A stretch of DNA of 41,390 nt from Acidimicrobiales bacterium (GCA_022452145.1 JAKURY010000019.1:1-41390), one strand, 5' to 3'; counted from the first letter of the stretch, positions 8,256 through 17,568 are shown. The notes: generated by a model from the sequence alone, not told the origin. Made by a program: numbers and translations.

Positions 8256-9473
8256 TCAGGCTTCGGCCAGGCCGAAGGCGTCGTGGAGTGCCCGGACGGC
8301 CTCCTCGACCCGGTCCCCGTCGACCATGCAGCTCACCCGAATGGCCGACGTGGAGATCATCTGGATGTTCACGCCGCACGCCGAGAGCGTTTCGAACATG
8401 GTGGCCGCCACGCCCGGATTGGTCCGCATGCCGGCACCTATCACGCTCACCCGGGCGATCGAGTCGTCGGACGACACCCCGGTGGCGCCGATCTTGGCCG
8501 CCAGCCGCTCGGCCAGATCCACGGACCGGACCAGGTCACCGTGGGGCACGGTGAACGAGATGTCGGTCACACCGTGGTCGGAAACGTTCTGCACGATCAT
8601 GTCCACGTTGACGTCCAGGTCGGCCATGGCGCGGAACACGGTGGCCGCCACGCCCGGCTGGTCGGGCACGCCGGCGATCGTCATCTTGGCCTCGGTCGTG
8701 TCGTGGGTGACCGCCGAGACGATGGCCTGTTCCATATCGGTTTCCTCCTCATCGACCCACGTCCCCTCCTGCCAGGTGAACGCGGAACGGACATGCAGTC
8801 GCACACCGTGGGTACGGGCGTACTCGACGGATCGCATGGCCGGCTTTGGACACCCGGTGGCCGTCATCTCCAGCAACTCGTCGAACGAGATGCTGTGCAT
8901 CCGTCGGGCTGTCGGCACCACGCGCGGATCGGTGGTGAAGACCCCGGTGACATCGGTGTAGAGCTCGCAGGCGTCGGCGCCCAGGGCGTTGGCCAGGGCC
9001 ACCGCCGTGGTGTCCGAGCCGCCCCGTCCCAGGAAGGTCACGTCGTTGTTGGTCGACACGCCCTGGGACCCACCGATCACCGGAACCCGCCCGGCATCCA
9101 GCGAGGCCCGGACGCGGTCGGGGCGGACCTCCACGATCCGGGCGTTCTGGTGGCTGGTATCGGTCAGGAACCCGGCCTGGCTTCCGGTGAACGATTCGGA
9201 GTCGATGCCGATGTGGTGTAGCGCCAGGCACACCAGTGCCATGGCCTTGCGTTCGCCGGCCGTGATGAGCATGTCCATCTCGCGGCCCGGTTGGATCGCT
9301 GACACCTCGCCGGCCAGTCGCAGGAGTTCGTCGGTCTCCTTGCCCATGGCCGAAACGACGAGCACCACCTGGTTGCCGTGCCTGACGGTGCGGGCAACGT
9401 GGTCGGCCACCTCGCGCATGCGATCCGCATCCGCGACCGAGGTGCCACCGAACTTCTGGATGAGGAGGGCCAC
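8256..9473 (-). CDS. lysC: Aspartate kinase
   Basis: A 405-aa aspartokinase that phosphorylates aspartate, the committed step of the aspartate amino-acid family. KFGGTSVAD at residues 6-14 is the family signature. GGSDTTAVALANALGAD in the middle is the ATP/aspartate-binding core. The C-terminal about 140 residues form two ACT domains (TIAGVPDQPGVAATVF and VIGAGMRTNPGVAATMF), which normally mediate feedback inhibition by lysine and/or threonine. The GTG at 9473 is chosen because the protein begins with the first strand there; the longer frame upstream has no family similarity. It heads the leftward ask - lipoprotein - lipoprotein - asd cluster. Confidence 0.97.
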   Translation of the reverse strand: MALLIQKFGGTSVADADRMREVADHVARTVRHGNQVVLVVSAMGKETDELLRLAGEVSAIQPGREMDMLITAGERKAMALVCLALHHIGIDSESFTGSQAGFLTDTSHQNARIVEVRPDRVRASLDAGRVPVIGGSQGVSTNNDVTFLGRGGSDTTAVALANALGADACELYTDVTGVFTTDPRVVPTARRMHSISFDELLEMTATGCPKPAMRSVEYARTHGVRLHVRSAFTWQEGTWVDEEETDMEQAIVSAVTHDTTEAKMTIAGVPDQPGVAATVFRAMADLDVNVDMIVQNVSDHGVTDISFTVPHGDLVRSVDLAERLAAKIGATGVSSDDSIARVSVIGAGMRTNPGVAATMFETLSACGVNIQMISTSAIRVSCMVDGDRVEEAVRALHDAFGLAEA

Positions 9474-9579
9474 GGGACACCACGCTATCGGCGCGGCTCC
9501 GGGGCACTGTCGACGGTATTGCCGAACCACGGGCCACGGCTCTCCGGTCCTCCGCCGGGCCTCGGTAGGGTGCCGCCCC

Positions 9580-10371
9580 ATGGCCACCAAGTCCCGTCGC
9601 CCCGCCACCCAGCCCGCCGCCTACCGGTTCTCCCCGACGACCCGCCTCGTCGCCGGGCTGCTGGCCTTCATGATGGTCGGCAGCCTGATATTCGTCGTCG
9701 TGGCCGGTTCCGGAGGGGACTCCGGCGCCCCGGCACCTACCGTCCCGGCTCCCGACGACTGCCCTGCCACGGACAAGTCGGACGCACCCCGGTTGGCGTT
9801 CGACAGCCGCCCCACGTGGTGCCTCCGATCCGGCGCCGACTACACGGCCGTGTTCGACACGACCGAGGGTGAGATCCGGGTGACCCTGGACCGCGGGCGG
9901 ACCCCGGAGACCGTCAACAACTTCGTCGTCCTCACCCGGTACGGGTACTACGACGGCACCCTGCTCTTCCGCTTCGACCCGACCATCGCCATCATCCAGG
10001 GCGGCGCCCCCACGACCAACAGCTGGTCGGACCCGGGACCCGGCTACACCATCCCCGACGAGGGCGGTGAGTTCCTACCGCTGTCCGGCGGTGGCCTGCG
10101 CGGACCCTTCACCTACCGGGCCGGCGACCTGGTGATGGCCCGCTCGGCAGGGCCCAACAGTTCGGGTGCCCAGTTCTTCTTCGCCACGGGCCCGGAGGTC
10201 GCGCTCCTGGACAACCAGGGCACGTACCTGGTGCTCGGCCATGCCGACGAGGCCGGCATCGCCGTTCTGCAGGCGATGATGGGCCTCTACCGGTTGGACG
10301 ACACCTCGCAGTACGGAGGTGGACCGATCCGCGAGGTCATCGTCCGGTCGGTCACCATCGAGGTCGGCTGA
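9580..10371 (+). CDS. Membrane-anchored cyclophilin-type peptidyl-prolyl isomerase
   Basis: A 263-aa protein with a cytoplasmic N-terminus, one transmembrane helix (about residues 24-46: RLVAGLLAFMMVGSLIFVVV) and an extracytoplasmic cyclophilin domain. The domain begins AVFDTTEGEIRVTLDRGRTPETVNNFVVL and contains IIQGGAPTTNSW, GDLVMARSAGPNSSGAQFFFAT and TYLVLGHADEAG, all typical of cyclophilins that catalyse proline isomerisation during folding of exported proteins. The usual FHR motif is FRF here, so full activity is not certain. Actinobacterial homologues commonly have this anchored layout. The start is ATG 9580. It is divergent from the aspartate kinase gene and followed by aat. Confidence 0.92.
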   Translation: MATKSRRPATQPAAYRFSPTTRLVAGLLAFMMVGSLIFVVVAGSGGDSGAPAPTVPAPDDCPATDKSDAPRLAFDSRPTWCLRSGADYTAVFDTTEGEIRVTLDRGRTPETVNNFVVLTRYGYYDGTLLFRFDPTIAIIQGGAPTTNSWSDPGPGYTIPDEGGEFLPLSGGGLRGPFTYRAGDLVMARSAGPNSSGAQFFFATGPEVALLDNQGTYLVLGHADEAGIAVLQAMMGLYRLDDTSQYGGGPIREVIVRSVTIEVG

Positions 10372-10404
10372 CCCCCGGGTCGGAACCGGATCGGGAGCCG
10401 TCCG

Positions 10405-11082
10405 ATGGCCGGGCAGAGACCCGTCGAACCACCGGCCAGCACGTGGGCGTTTCCGTCGGCCCGCTCGGCCGACGAGCACGGTGTGGTCGGCGTCGGGGCC
10501 GACGTGGATCCCGGCACCCTGCTGGCCGCCTACCGGAGCGGCATGTTCCCCATGCCGATCGAGGCCGGAGGGCCCATGGCCTGGTGGTCGCCCGATCCAC
10601 GGGGCGTCCTGGCCCCCCGTGGGGTGAGGATCAGCCGGTCCCTGAGGCGTTCGATCGACCGCTATGAAATCCGGGTCGATACGGCTTTCGCCGACGTGGT
10701 GGTGGCCTGCGCCGACCCGGCCCGGGAGCGAGGATGGATCGACGAGCGGATCGCCTCGGCCTACACCGAGCTCCACCGCCTCGGCTGGGCCCATTCGGTC
10801 GAGGCCTGGGACGAGGACGGTCTGGCCGGAGGCCTCTACGGCGTGGCCATCGGCGGCCTCTTCGCCGGCGAGTCCATGTTCCACCGTCGGACCGACGCCT
10901 CCAAGGTCGCCCTCACCGGGCTCGCCGGCCTCCTGGGAGACGACGACGACCGGCTGATCGACGTGCAGTGGTGCACCCCGCACCTGGAACGCCTGGGTGC
11001 CACCGAACTCTGCCGTGCGGACTACCTGGAACGCCTCCCCGACCTGACGCTCGCAGTCGGCCCGGACTGGTCGGCCTGGTAA
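10405..11082 (+). CDS. aat: Leucyl/phenylalanyl-tRNA-protein transferase
   Basis: A 225-aa enzyme that transfers Leu or Phe from aminoacyl-tRNA to the N-terminal Arg or Lys of proteins, marking them for ClpS/ClpAP degradation (bacterial N-end rule). Family hallmarks are GVGADVDPGTLLAAYRSGMFPM, MAWWSPDPRGVL, the GGLYGVAIGGLFAGESMFHR core and LIDVQWCTPHLERLGA. Length and motif order match complete family members. It lies 33 bases after the cyclophilin gene on the same strand and may share its transcript. It converges with the carboxylase epsilon gene, whose stop is 13 bases away. Confidence 0.96.
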   Translation: MAGQRPVEPPASTWAFPSARSADEHGVVGVGADVDPGTLLAAYRSGMFPMPIEAGGPMAWWSPDPRGVLAPRGVRISRSLRRSIDRYEIRVDTAFADVVVACADPARERGWIDERIASAYTELHRLGWAHSVEAWDEDGLAGGLYGVAIGGLFAGESMFHRRTDASKVALTGLAGLLGDDDDRLIDVQWCTPHLERLGATELCRADYLERLPDLTLAVGPDWSAW

Positions 11083-11095
11083 CCGATGCCGGCGG

Positions 11096-11272
11096 TCAGC
11101 CCCAGAAGGTGCTGATGCCGCCGGAATGCCACCAGCGCCCGGAAAACCGCCAGGCAGTCGGGGCCGCTGGAGGCTCCAGGGCAGACGACGGCTTCGGCCA
11201 CAGCGCCTCGTAGGCGACGAGGATGGCAGCCAACTCCTGCTCGGTGGCACCCTCGGCGACTATGCGGACCAT
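11096..11272 (-). CDS. Acyl-CoA carboxylase epsilon subunit (58 aa)
   Basis: A 58-codon gene immediately downstream of the carboxyltransferase beta gene (17 bases between stop and start), with GGGGAAG upstream of ATG 11272. The product begins MVRIVAEGATEQELAAILVAYEAL and ends AWRFSGRWWHSGG followed by ISTFWG. The EGATEQELAA helix followed by a tryptophan/arginine-rich tail is the layout of the small epsilon subunits that bind and activate actinobacterial acyl-CoA carboxylases (the AccE5/PccE type). Its size is at the low end for the family. Family assignment rests on motif and position. Because it is under 60 residues it is easily missed by length-filtered gene calling. Confidence 0.85.
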   Translation of the reverse strand: MVRIVAEGATEQELAAILVAYEALWPKPSSALEPPAAPTAWRFSGRWWHSGGISTFWG

Positions 11273-11289
11273 CGGAATACCCGCTTCCC

Positions 11290-12846
<1,557 letters not shown>

Positions 12847-12912
12847 GGTGGCCACAGGGTACCGAACTGGAATCAACCGGCAGGAGTGTCTGCCCGCCGG
12901 TACCTTCCTGAG

Positions 12913-13479
12913 ATGCCCGACGCCACCGGTGGAGCCAGACGATGCCTGGCCGTCTTCTGCGGATCGAAGGTCGGCAACGACGGTGGCGTCCACACCCTGG
13001 CCCGGGAACTGGGATCGGCCATGGCGGCCGGCGGCGTGGGGTTGGTCTACGGCGGAACGTGCATCGGCGTGATGGGCTCCCTGGCAGACGCCGTGCTGGA
13101 GGCGGGGGGAACAGCGGTCGGGGTTATACCCGTCGGCCTGTTCAGCCGGGAGGTCCCCCACGGGAACCTGACCGAACTCGTGGAGGTGCCGGACATGCAT
13201 GCCCGGAAGCGGGCCATGTACGAACGTGCCGACGCCTTCTGCGCCCTGCCCGGTGGCTACGGAACTCTGGAGGAGGTGTTCGAGGCGGCCACCTGGACAC
13301 AACTGGGCCTCCACGACCGCCACAAGCCGGTGGTCCTGCTGGACCACAACGGCTTCTGGTCAGGCCTCGAGGCCTTCCTGGACAGGGCAGTTTCCGACGG
13401 GTTCGTGAAGCCGGGCAACCGCGGGATCGTGTCGCGGGCGACCTCGGTTGCCGAGGCGCTGGCGATCCTCGACCGCTGA
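12913..13479 (+). CDS. LOG-family protein (TIGR00730; nucleoside 5'-monophosphate phosphoribohydrolase type)
   Basis: A 188-aa Rossmann-like protein with the lysine decarboxylase-like/LOG signature. The N-terminal strand is CLAVFCGSKVGN, then GLVYGGTCIGVMGSLADAVLEAGG, MHARKRAMYERADAFCALPGGYGTLEEVFE (PGGxGT motif with the catalytic Arg and Glu) and WTQLGLHDRHKPVVLL. Family members split cytokinin riboside or other nucleoside monophosphates into base and ribose phosphate; the physiological substrate in bacteria is often unclear. The start is ATG 12913. It is divergent from the carboxylase beta gene (66-base gap). Despite old database names it is not a lysine decarboxylase. Confidence 0.93.
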   Translation: MPDATGGARRCLAVFCGSKVGNDGGVHTLARELGSAMAAGGVGLVYGGTCIGVMGSLADAVLEAGGTAVGVIPVGLFSREVPHGNLTELVEVPDMHARKRAMYERADAFCALPGGYGTLEEVFEAATWTQLGLHDRHKPVVLLDHNGFWSGLEAFLDRAVSDGFVKPGNRGIVSRATSVAEALAILDR

Positions 13480-13515
13480 CGTCGGACCACCGCCGCCGGC
13501 GGGCCTACGACGGGG

Positions 13516-14406
13516 TCAGCGCCGGTCGGCGGCGAGGCGTCGCGCCCGCTCGGCCAACCGGGGGGCGTCCAGGTGGGAGCACACGTCCTCCAGGTGGCGT
13601 GCCGGGCCGCTCCAGCGCAGGTCCTCCACGTCCTCCATCACCGGTGCGTCGAGGTCCAGGGTGGCCAGTCTCCGGTACAGCAGAGCCTCCTCGCGGCCGG
13701 CTGCCAGGGTGACGGCCAGATTCGTCGCACCACGGACGGCAACGTCCCATTCCCGGGCGTCGTCGGGAATGGCCTCAAGGTGTCCGTAGCGGGCCAGGAC
13801 CGTAGCCGAGGACTTGGCGCCCCAGCCGGCCAGGCCCGGGATGCCGTCGGCCGTGTCGCCCACCAGCGCCAACCAGTCCGGGATGGACGTCGGCTGCACG
13901 CCGAACTTCTCCACCACACCGGCCCGGTCGTAGGTGATCTCCCGCCTGCGGTCGACCTGCACGATGCCGGCTGCGTCGTCCACCACCTGGGCAAGATCCT
14001 TGTCCGGGGTGCACACCAGTACCCGACCAACGCGCGGATCGACGGCAGCCCGGACGGCTGCGGCCCCCATCGCATCGTCGGCCTCGTGCTCGACCATTCC
14101 GAACACCGTGAACCCGGCGGCCTCCAGCGCCGCCTCCAGCAGCGGAAACTGGGCGAACAATTCCGGCGGCGTGCCCTCCCCGGTCTTGTAGCCGTCGAAC
14201 AGGTCGTTGCGGAACGACTCGATCACCCGGTCGGTGGCCACCCCGACGTGGGTGGCTCCGTCCGCCAGCAGCCTGAGCATGGAACCCAGCACCCCACGGG
14301 TGGCCGCCACCTCCACGCCCTCGGCGGTGACGTGGGATGGCACGGCGAAGTGGTGGCGGAAGAGCTCGTAGGTGCCGTCCACCAGGTGGACGTCGATACC
14401 GACCAT
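13516..14406 (-). CDS. Stand-alone 5'-3' exonuclease (Pol I 5'-nuclease domain-like)
   Basis: A 296-aa FEN/PIN-type nuclease equivalent to the N-terminal 5'-nuclease domain of DNA polymerase I without the polymerase. It has the first metal Asp (HLVDGTYELFRHHF), the EADDAMG acidic cluster, TPDKDLAQVV and the helix-hairpin-helix region LVGDTADGIPGLAGWGAKSSATVLARYG. These residues bind two divalent metals and act on flaps or RNA primers. Small stand-alone versions are common in actinobacteria and may help Okazaki fragment or repair processing. The start ATG 14406 follows the epimerase stop by 21 bases, so the two are probably co-transcribed. Confidence 0.92.
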   Translation of the reverse strand: MVGIDVHLVDGTYELFRHHFAVPSHVTAEGVEVAATRGVLGSMLRLLADGATHVGVATDRVIESFRNDLFDGYKTGEGTPPELFAQFPLLEAALEAAGFTVFGMVEHEADDAMGAAAVRAAVDPRVGRVLVCTPDKDLAQVVDDAAGIVQVDRRREITYDRAGVVEKFGVQPTSIPDWLALVGDTADGIPGLAGWGAKSSATVLARYGHLEAIPDDAREWDVAVRGATNLAVTLAAGREEALLYRRLATLDLDAPVMEDVEDLRWSGPARHLEDVCSHLDAPRLAERARRLAADRR

Positions 14407-14427
14407 GGCGTCTCCAGGTACCCCCGG

Positions 14428-14829
14428 CTACTCCTGGACCAACTCGATCAGCGTTCCGAACGATCCCTTCGGGTGGACGAAGGCCACGGTCGTACCACGC
14501 GAACCGGGACGGGGGACCACGTCGATGGCCCGACCACCGGCTGCCACGATGGCCTCCAGGGCCTCGGCGCAGTCGTCGACCCGGTAGCCGACGTGGTGGA
14601 TGCCTTCGCCACGCTTCTCCAGGAACCTGGTGATCGCCGAATCGGGTCGGGTCCCGGTCGTGAGCTGGATGTAGGACTCTCCGACCCTCAGCAGGGCTTC
14701 GTCGACGCCGTCCCGTTCGACGACCTCACGGTGGTGGACCTCGGCACCGAAGGCCGCCCGGTAGTAGGCGATGGCCGCCTCCAGGTCGTGGACCGCGATG
14801 GCAACGTGATCTATCTGGGTCAGCAGCAC
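14428..14829 (-). CDS. mce: Methylmalonyl-CoA epimerase
   Basis: A 133-aa protein of the vicinal oxygen chelate (glyoxalase) fold that interconverts (2R)- and (2S)-methylmalonyl-CoA. It starts LLTQIDHVAIAVHDLEAAIAYY, has the second metal region EGIHHVGYRVDD and ends PKGSFGTLIELVQE. Metal ligands fit the family: His in DHVAIAV, His in HHVGY and Glu in LIELVQ. The GTG at 14829 is preferred because GGGAG precedes it at suitable spacing; a longer frame from 14877 adds residues that look non-coding. It complements the carboxylase genes nearby in propionyl-CoA metabolism. Methylmalonyl-CoA mutase is not in the window. Confidence 0.93.
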   Translation of the reverse strand: MLLTQIDHVAIAVHDLEAAIAYYRAAFGAEVHHREVVERDGVDEALLRVGESYIQLTTGTRPDSAITRFLEKRGEGIHHVGYRVDDCAEALEAIVAAGGRAIDVVPRPGSRGTTVAFVHPKGSFGTLIELVQE

Positions 14830-14920
14830 GCGGGGCTCCCGGAGGCTCGGATGGTGTCGTTCGCCGACTGGATCCACCTGGTGCCGTGGTGGTGCGGCGG
14901 TACGCGCCTGTGGACTGGGC

Positions 14921-14929
14921 TGTGGATAA
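14921..14929 (-). other. Consensus DnaA box (isolated)
   Basis: TGTGGATAA on the plus strand is TTATCCACA on the minus strand, an exact DnaA 9-mer. A related TGTGGACTG begins 12 bases earlier at 14909. Both lie in the 318-base gap between mce and recR. There is no cluster of boxes and no dnaA/dnaN nearby, so this is not called an origin. Confidence 0.4.
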
Positions 14930-15007
14930 GTGCCACTAGGGCCATGGGCGGCCCATTGCGTGCTGGTGGTCCGTTTTGTGACGGCCGAACGACGAATCGT
15001 GTCTGAC

Positions 15008-15036
15008 TTGTCATGATCTCTTCATTGTCGTAATAT
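15008..15036 (+). promoter_or_regulatory. Sigma70-like promoter with no downstream ORF
   Basis: TTGTCA at 15008-15013 and TAATAT at 15031-15036 are separated by exactly 17 bases, in an A/T-rich patch inside very GC-rich DNA. The expected transcription start is near 15043. No gene follows on the plus strand (recR and dnaX are on the minus strand), but two hairpins do. Confidence 0.6.
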
Positions 15037-15042
15037 GATTGC

Positions 15043-15118
15043 AACAGTTGGGAACCACCCCTCCACCCAACTCGGGAACGGCCCTCCGGTCCGGCGGGAG
15101 CCACCGGAGGGCGTTTCC
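15043..15118 (+). ncRNA. Candidate small RNA with two stem-loops
   Basis: Starting a few bases after the promoter at 15008-15036, the predicted transcript folds into two perfect hairpins. The first is AGTTGGG (15046-15052) pairing with CCCAACT (15066-15072), with a 13-base C-rich loop (8 C). The second is GCCCTCCGGT (15081-15090) pairing with ACCGGAGGGC (15103-15112), with a 12-base loop and then GTTT, a weak intrinsic terminator. This gives a product of about 75 bases antisense to nothing and ending before the recR stop. The C-rich loop recalls actinobacterial 6C RNA, but the second loop is G-rich, so I do not assign it to that family. Confidence 0.5.
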
Positions 15119-15147
15119 ATGCTCCGCGCCGGTCTTCCACAGGCCCG

Positions 15148-15750
15148 TCATCCGCCGTCGAGGCGCCGGCGACCCTCCAATGCCCGGCCCAGGGTCAGTT
15201 CGTCGGCGTACTCCAGGTCTCCACCCACCGGCAGTCCGCTGGCGATCCTTGTGACATCCATGCCCAGCGGGGCGAGAAGGCGGGCCAGGTACATCGCCGT
15301 GGCCTCGCCCTCGATGTTCGGGTTGGTAGCCAGGATCACCTCTTCCACGCCCTCCGGCTCCAAGCGGACCAGCAACTCCCTCACCCGGAGCTGGTCCGGA
15401 CCGATGCCCTCAATCGGGCTGATCGCCCCTCCCAGCACGTGGTACCGGCCGCGGAACTCGCCGGTCCGCTCGACGGCCACGATGTCGCGGGGATCCTCCA
15501 CCACGCACAGCACCGACGCGTCCCGACGGTCGTCGGTGCACACCGCACAGAGATCGCCCTCGGCCAGGTTGAAGCACCGATCGCAGAATCGGACCTTCGC
15601 CTTCATCTCGTCGATGGCCACCGTCAGCCGGGAGGTGTCCTCGACGGACACCTTCATGAGGTGGAAGGCCAGGCGCTGGGCGGACTTGGGCCCGATGCCC
15701 GGAAGGCGTCCCAGCTCGTCGATCACCTGCTGCACCGCGTCGGCGTACAC
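15148..15750 (-). CDS. recR: Recombination protein RecR
   Basis: A 200-aa RecFOR-pathway protein that loads RecA at gaps. It has the N-terminal helix-hairpin-helix [20 protein letters not shown], a zinc finger with [16 protein letters not shown], and the Toprim domain ([51 protein letters not shown]). The C-terminal [25 protein letters not shown] is the Walker B-like tail of the family. The start is GTG 15750, behind GGAG. It follows dnaX by 21 bases. The usual intervening ybaB/ebfC gene is absent, so dnaX-recR is a direct pair here. Confidence 0.97.
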   Translation of the reverse strand: MYADAVQQVIDELGRLPGIGPKSAQRLAFHLMKVSVEDTSRLTVAIDEMKAKVRFCDRCFNLAEGDLCAVCTDDRRDASVLCVVEDPRDIVAVERTGEFRGRYHVLGGAISPIEGIGPDQLRVRELLVRLEPEGVEEVILATNPNIEGEATAMYLARLLAPLGMDVTRIASGLPVGGDLEYADELTLGRALEGRRRLDGG

Positions 15751-15771
15751 GTCGTTCGCTCCGCCGCCCGA

Positions 15772-17568
15772 TCAGGTCGGATCGACCAGCGAGGCGCCCG
15801 GGAACGCCTGGGTCAACTTCTCGACAGCCGAACCCTCGGCGATGTCGGCGTCCACCAGCCCGTCGAGGTCGACGGCCTCGTCGGCGACCGGGGTGGCCAC
15901 CACCGGCTCCCGGACGGACTGCCGGGTGTCCCCGTCCACGATCAACCGCACGGGAACCGCTACACCGAACCGGTCTGCCAGAGCCTTCTCCAGCTCGGGT
16001 CGCATGTCCTCGCAACGCCGCATGTGGGGCTCGTTGGGAAGCGCCATGACCGCGGTGCCGTCCTCCACGGCTACGAAGCGGGCCGCGGAGAACCTGGCCC
16101 GGGCCTTCCTGCCCAGCCGGTCCAGGAGGTCGTCCCCCCATGCCAGTACGAGCTCGTCGCGGGTCAGGGTCGTGGCCGTGTCGGTCGGGGCCTGCCCGAC
16201 GACCCGTGCCGTGGACCCTGCCTCCGCAGCGCCCCCACCATCGGACCCTGCTGCAGGCGGCGGCGTCGGCGCCGAAGGGGGCGACGGCTCGGCAGTAGCA
16301 GTAGCAGCGGCAGCGGCAGCGGCAGCGGCAGCGGCAGCGGCAGCGGCAGCGGCAGCGGCCAACCTGGCCCGACCCTCGGCCGCCGGACCTGTCCGGGGGG
16401 GAGGGGGCGGAGGGGGTGGGCTGCCACCGGTCCGCGGACCCGGCGGGACACCGCGCTCGGCCAGCGCCGCCTCCAACTGCTCGACCCGACGTGTCAGGGC
16501 CTCCAGGTCAGCCGGATCTCCGCTCCCGGCGGCGGCCGACGCCGTGAGCCGCACGAGGGCCACCTCCAGGTCAACCCGCGGATCGGGCGACCGTCGCATG
16601 TCGACCAGGGCGGTCCCCAGCACCTCCAGCGCCCGGGTCGTGACCGCCGGCGTGACCATCTCGGCGAAGCGCTCCGCCCGGTCCCGATCGGCGGCAGGCA
16701 ACTGGGTCGGTGGTACGCCCATGGCCACCAGGAAGGCTTCCCGCAGGGCGCCCAGAAGCGCCTCACCGGTGACCCTGGGCTCCCGCCCGCGTGCGATGCC
16801 GGCGGCCAGGGCGGCCAGGGCCCGGCCCGGGTCCCGCTCGGCCAGGGCGGCCAGCAACTCGTCGGTCGAGGTCTCGTCGTCGGTGATACCACCTACCACC
16901 ACCCTGTCGAGAGCCGAGAGGGCGTCCCGGGCCGACCCCCGGCCGGCCCGCACCGCATGGGTGATGCCTTCTTCGTCCACGTCCAGACCCGCCTCGGCAA
17001 CGACGTCGCGCACCAGTGACTCGAGTTCCACGGCGGTCAGCAGGTTCAACTCCAGGTGCTGGGAGCGACTCCGGATGGTCTCGACCACCTTGTGTGGCTC
17101 GGTGGTGGCCAGGATGAAGATCACATGGTCCGGCGGTTCCTCCAGCGTCTTGAGCAGGGCGTTCTCGGCACCGGCGGTGAGCATGTGGACCTCGTCGAGG
17201 AGGTACACCTTGGTCCGGCCCGGGGTGCCCAGGGCGACCCTGGCGAGCAGGTCGCGCATGTCGTCGACCTTGTTGTTGGACGCCGCGTCCAGCTCGTGCA
17301 GGTCGAACGAGGTACCGGCATCGATGGACACGCAGGACTCACACGTCCCGCACGGTTCACCGTCGACCACGTCCGTGCAGTTCAGCGCCTTGGCCAGGAC
17401 CCGCGCGGCCGTAGTCTTGCCGGTTCCACGGGGGCCGCTGAGCAGGTAGGCGTGGAGTACCCGGTCCTCCCGCACGGCATTCCGGAGGGCGGCTACCACG
17501 TGCTCCTGTCCCCGGATCTCCGAGAATCGCCGGGGCCTGAAGCGCCGGTAGAGCGACGTGTACTCCAT
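15772..17568 (-). CDS. dnaX: DNA polymerase III gamma/tau subunit
   Basis: A 598-aa clamp-loader ATPase. The N-terminus MEYTSLYRRFRPRRFSEIRGQEHVV is diagnostic. Walker A GPRGTGKTT is at residues 45-53, followed by a four-Cys zinc module (CTDVVDGEPCGTCESC), the DEVHML Walker B and the ATTEPHKV sensor region. AAA+ domains II and III extend to about residue 370. After them come a linker of eight prolines, a run of about 20 alanines with Pro/Ser-rich sequence, and a C-terminal tau-like domain. It heads the leftward dnaX-recR pair. The proline stretch includes a C7 run, but slippage there would not produce an early stop in the -1 frame, so I predict no programmed gamma form. Confidence 0.97.
   Translation of the reverse strand: MEYTSLYRRFRPRRFSEIRGQEHVVAALRNAVREDRVLHAYLLSGPRGTGKTTAARVLAKALNCTDVVDGEPCGTCESCVSIDAGTSFDLHELDAASNNKVDDMRDLLARVALGTPGRTKVYLLDEVHMLTAGAENALLKTLEEPPDHVIFILATTEPHKVVETIRSRSQHLELNLLTAVELESLVRDVVAEAGLDVDEEGITHAVRAGRGSARDALSALDRVVVGGITDDETSTDELLAALAERDPGRALAALAAGIARGREPRVTGEALLGALREAFLVAMGVPPTQLPAADRDRAERFAEMVTPAVTTRALEVLGTALVDMRRSPDPRVDLEVALVRLTASAAAGSGDPADLEALTRRVEQLEAALAERGVPPGPRTGGSPPPPPPPPRTGPAAEGRARLAAAAAAAAAAAAAAAAAAATATAEPSPPSAPTPPPAAGSDGGGAAEAGSTARVVGQAPTDTATTLTRDELVLAWGDDLLDRLGRKARARFSAARFVAVEDGTAVMALPNEPHMRRCEDMRPELEKALADRFGVAVPVRLIVDGDTRQSVREPVVATPVADEAVDLDGLVDADIAEGSAVEKLTQAFPGASLVDPT
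16305..16358. repeat. Hexanucleotide microsatellite (CAGCGG) x9 inside dnaX
   Basis: Nine uninterrupted CAGCGG units on the plus strand encode paired alanines on the leftward dnaX strand, with degenerate GCAGTA units beside them. The six-base unit preserves the frame, so slippage would only lengthen or shorten the polyalanine linker. Confidence 0.97.

Noticed and set aside
14909-14929. Replication origin in the mce-recR gap
   Set aside because: There are only two DnaA-like 9-mers, and no dnaA, dnaN or AT-rich unwinding region. A single site is not enough.
15043-15118. Assignment of the candidate sRNA to the 6C family
   Set aside because: Only the first loop is C-rich, neither loop has six consecutive C, and the second loop is G-rich.
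14830-15140. A 106-aa frame on the minus strand in the mce-recR gap
   Set aside because: It overlaps the candidate promoter and hairpins, has no motif and has non-coding composition. The sRNA interpretation explains the region better.
16390-16420. Programmed frameshift at the C7 run in dnaX (gamma/tau switch)
   Set aside because: A -1 shift continues open for hundreds of bases rather than meeting an early stop, and I see no Shine-Dalgarno-like stimulator. A +1 shift would end near 16164, but there is no supporting signal.
15035-17449. Long open frame on the plus strand over dnaX
   Set aside because: It is antisense to dnaX, is full of Ser/Arg/Ala low-complexity sequence and has no motif. 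Long antisense frames are expected at this GC content.
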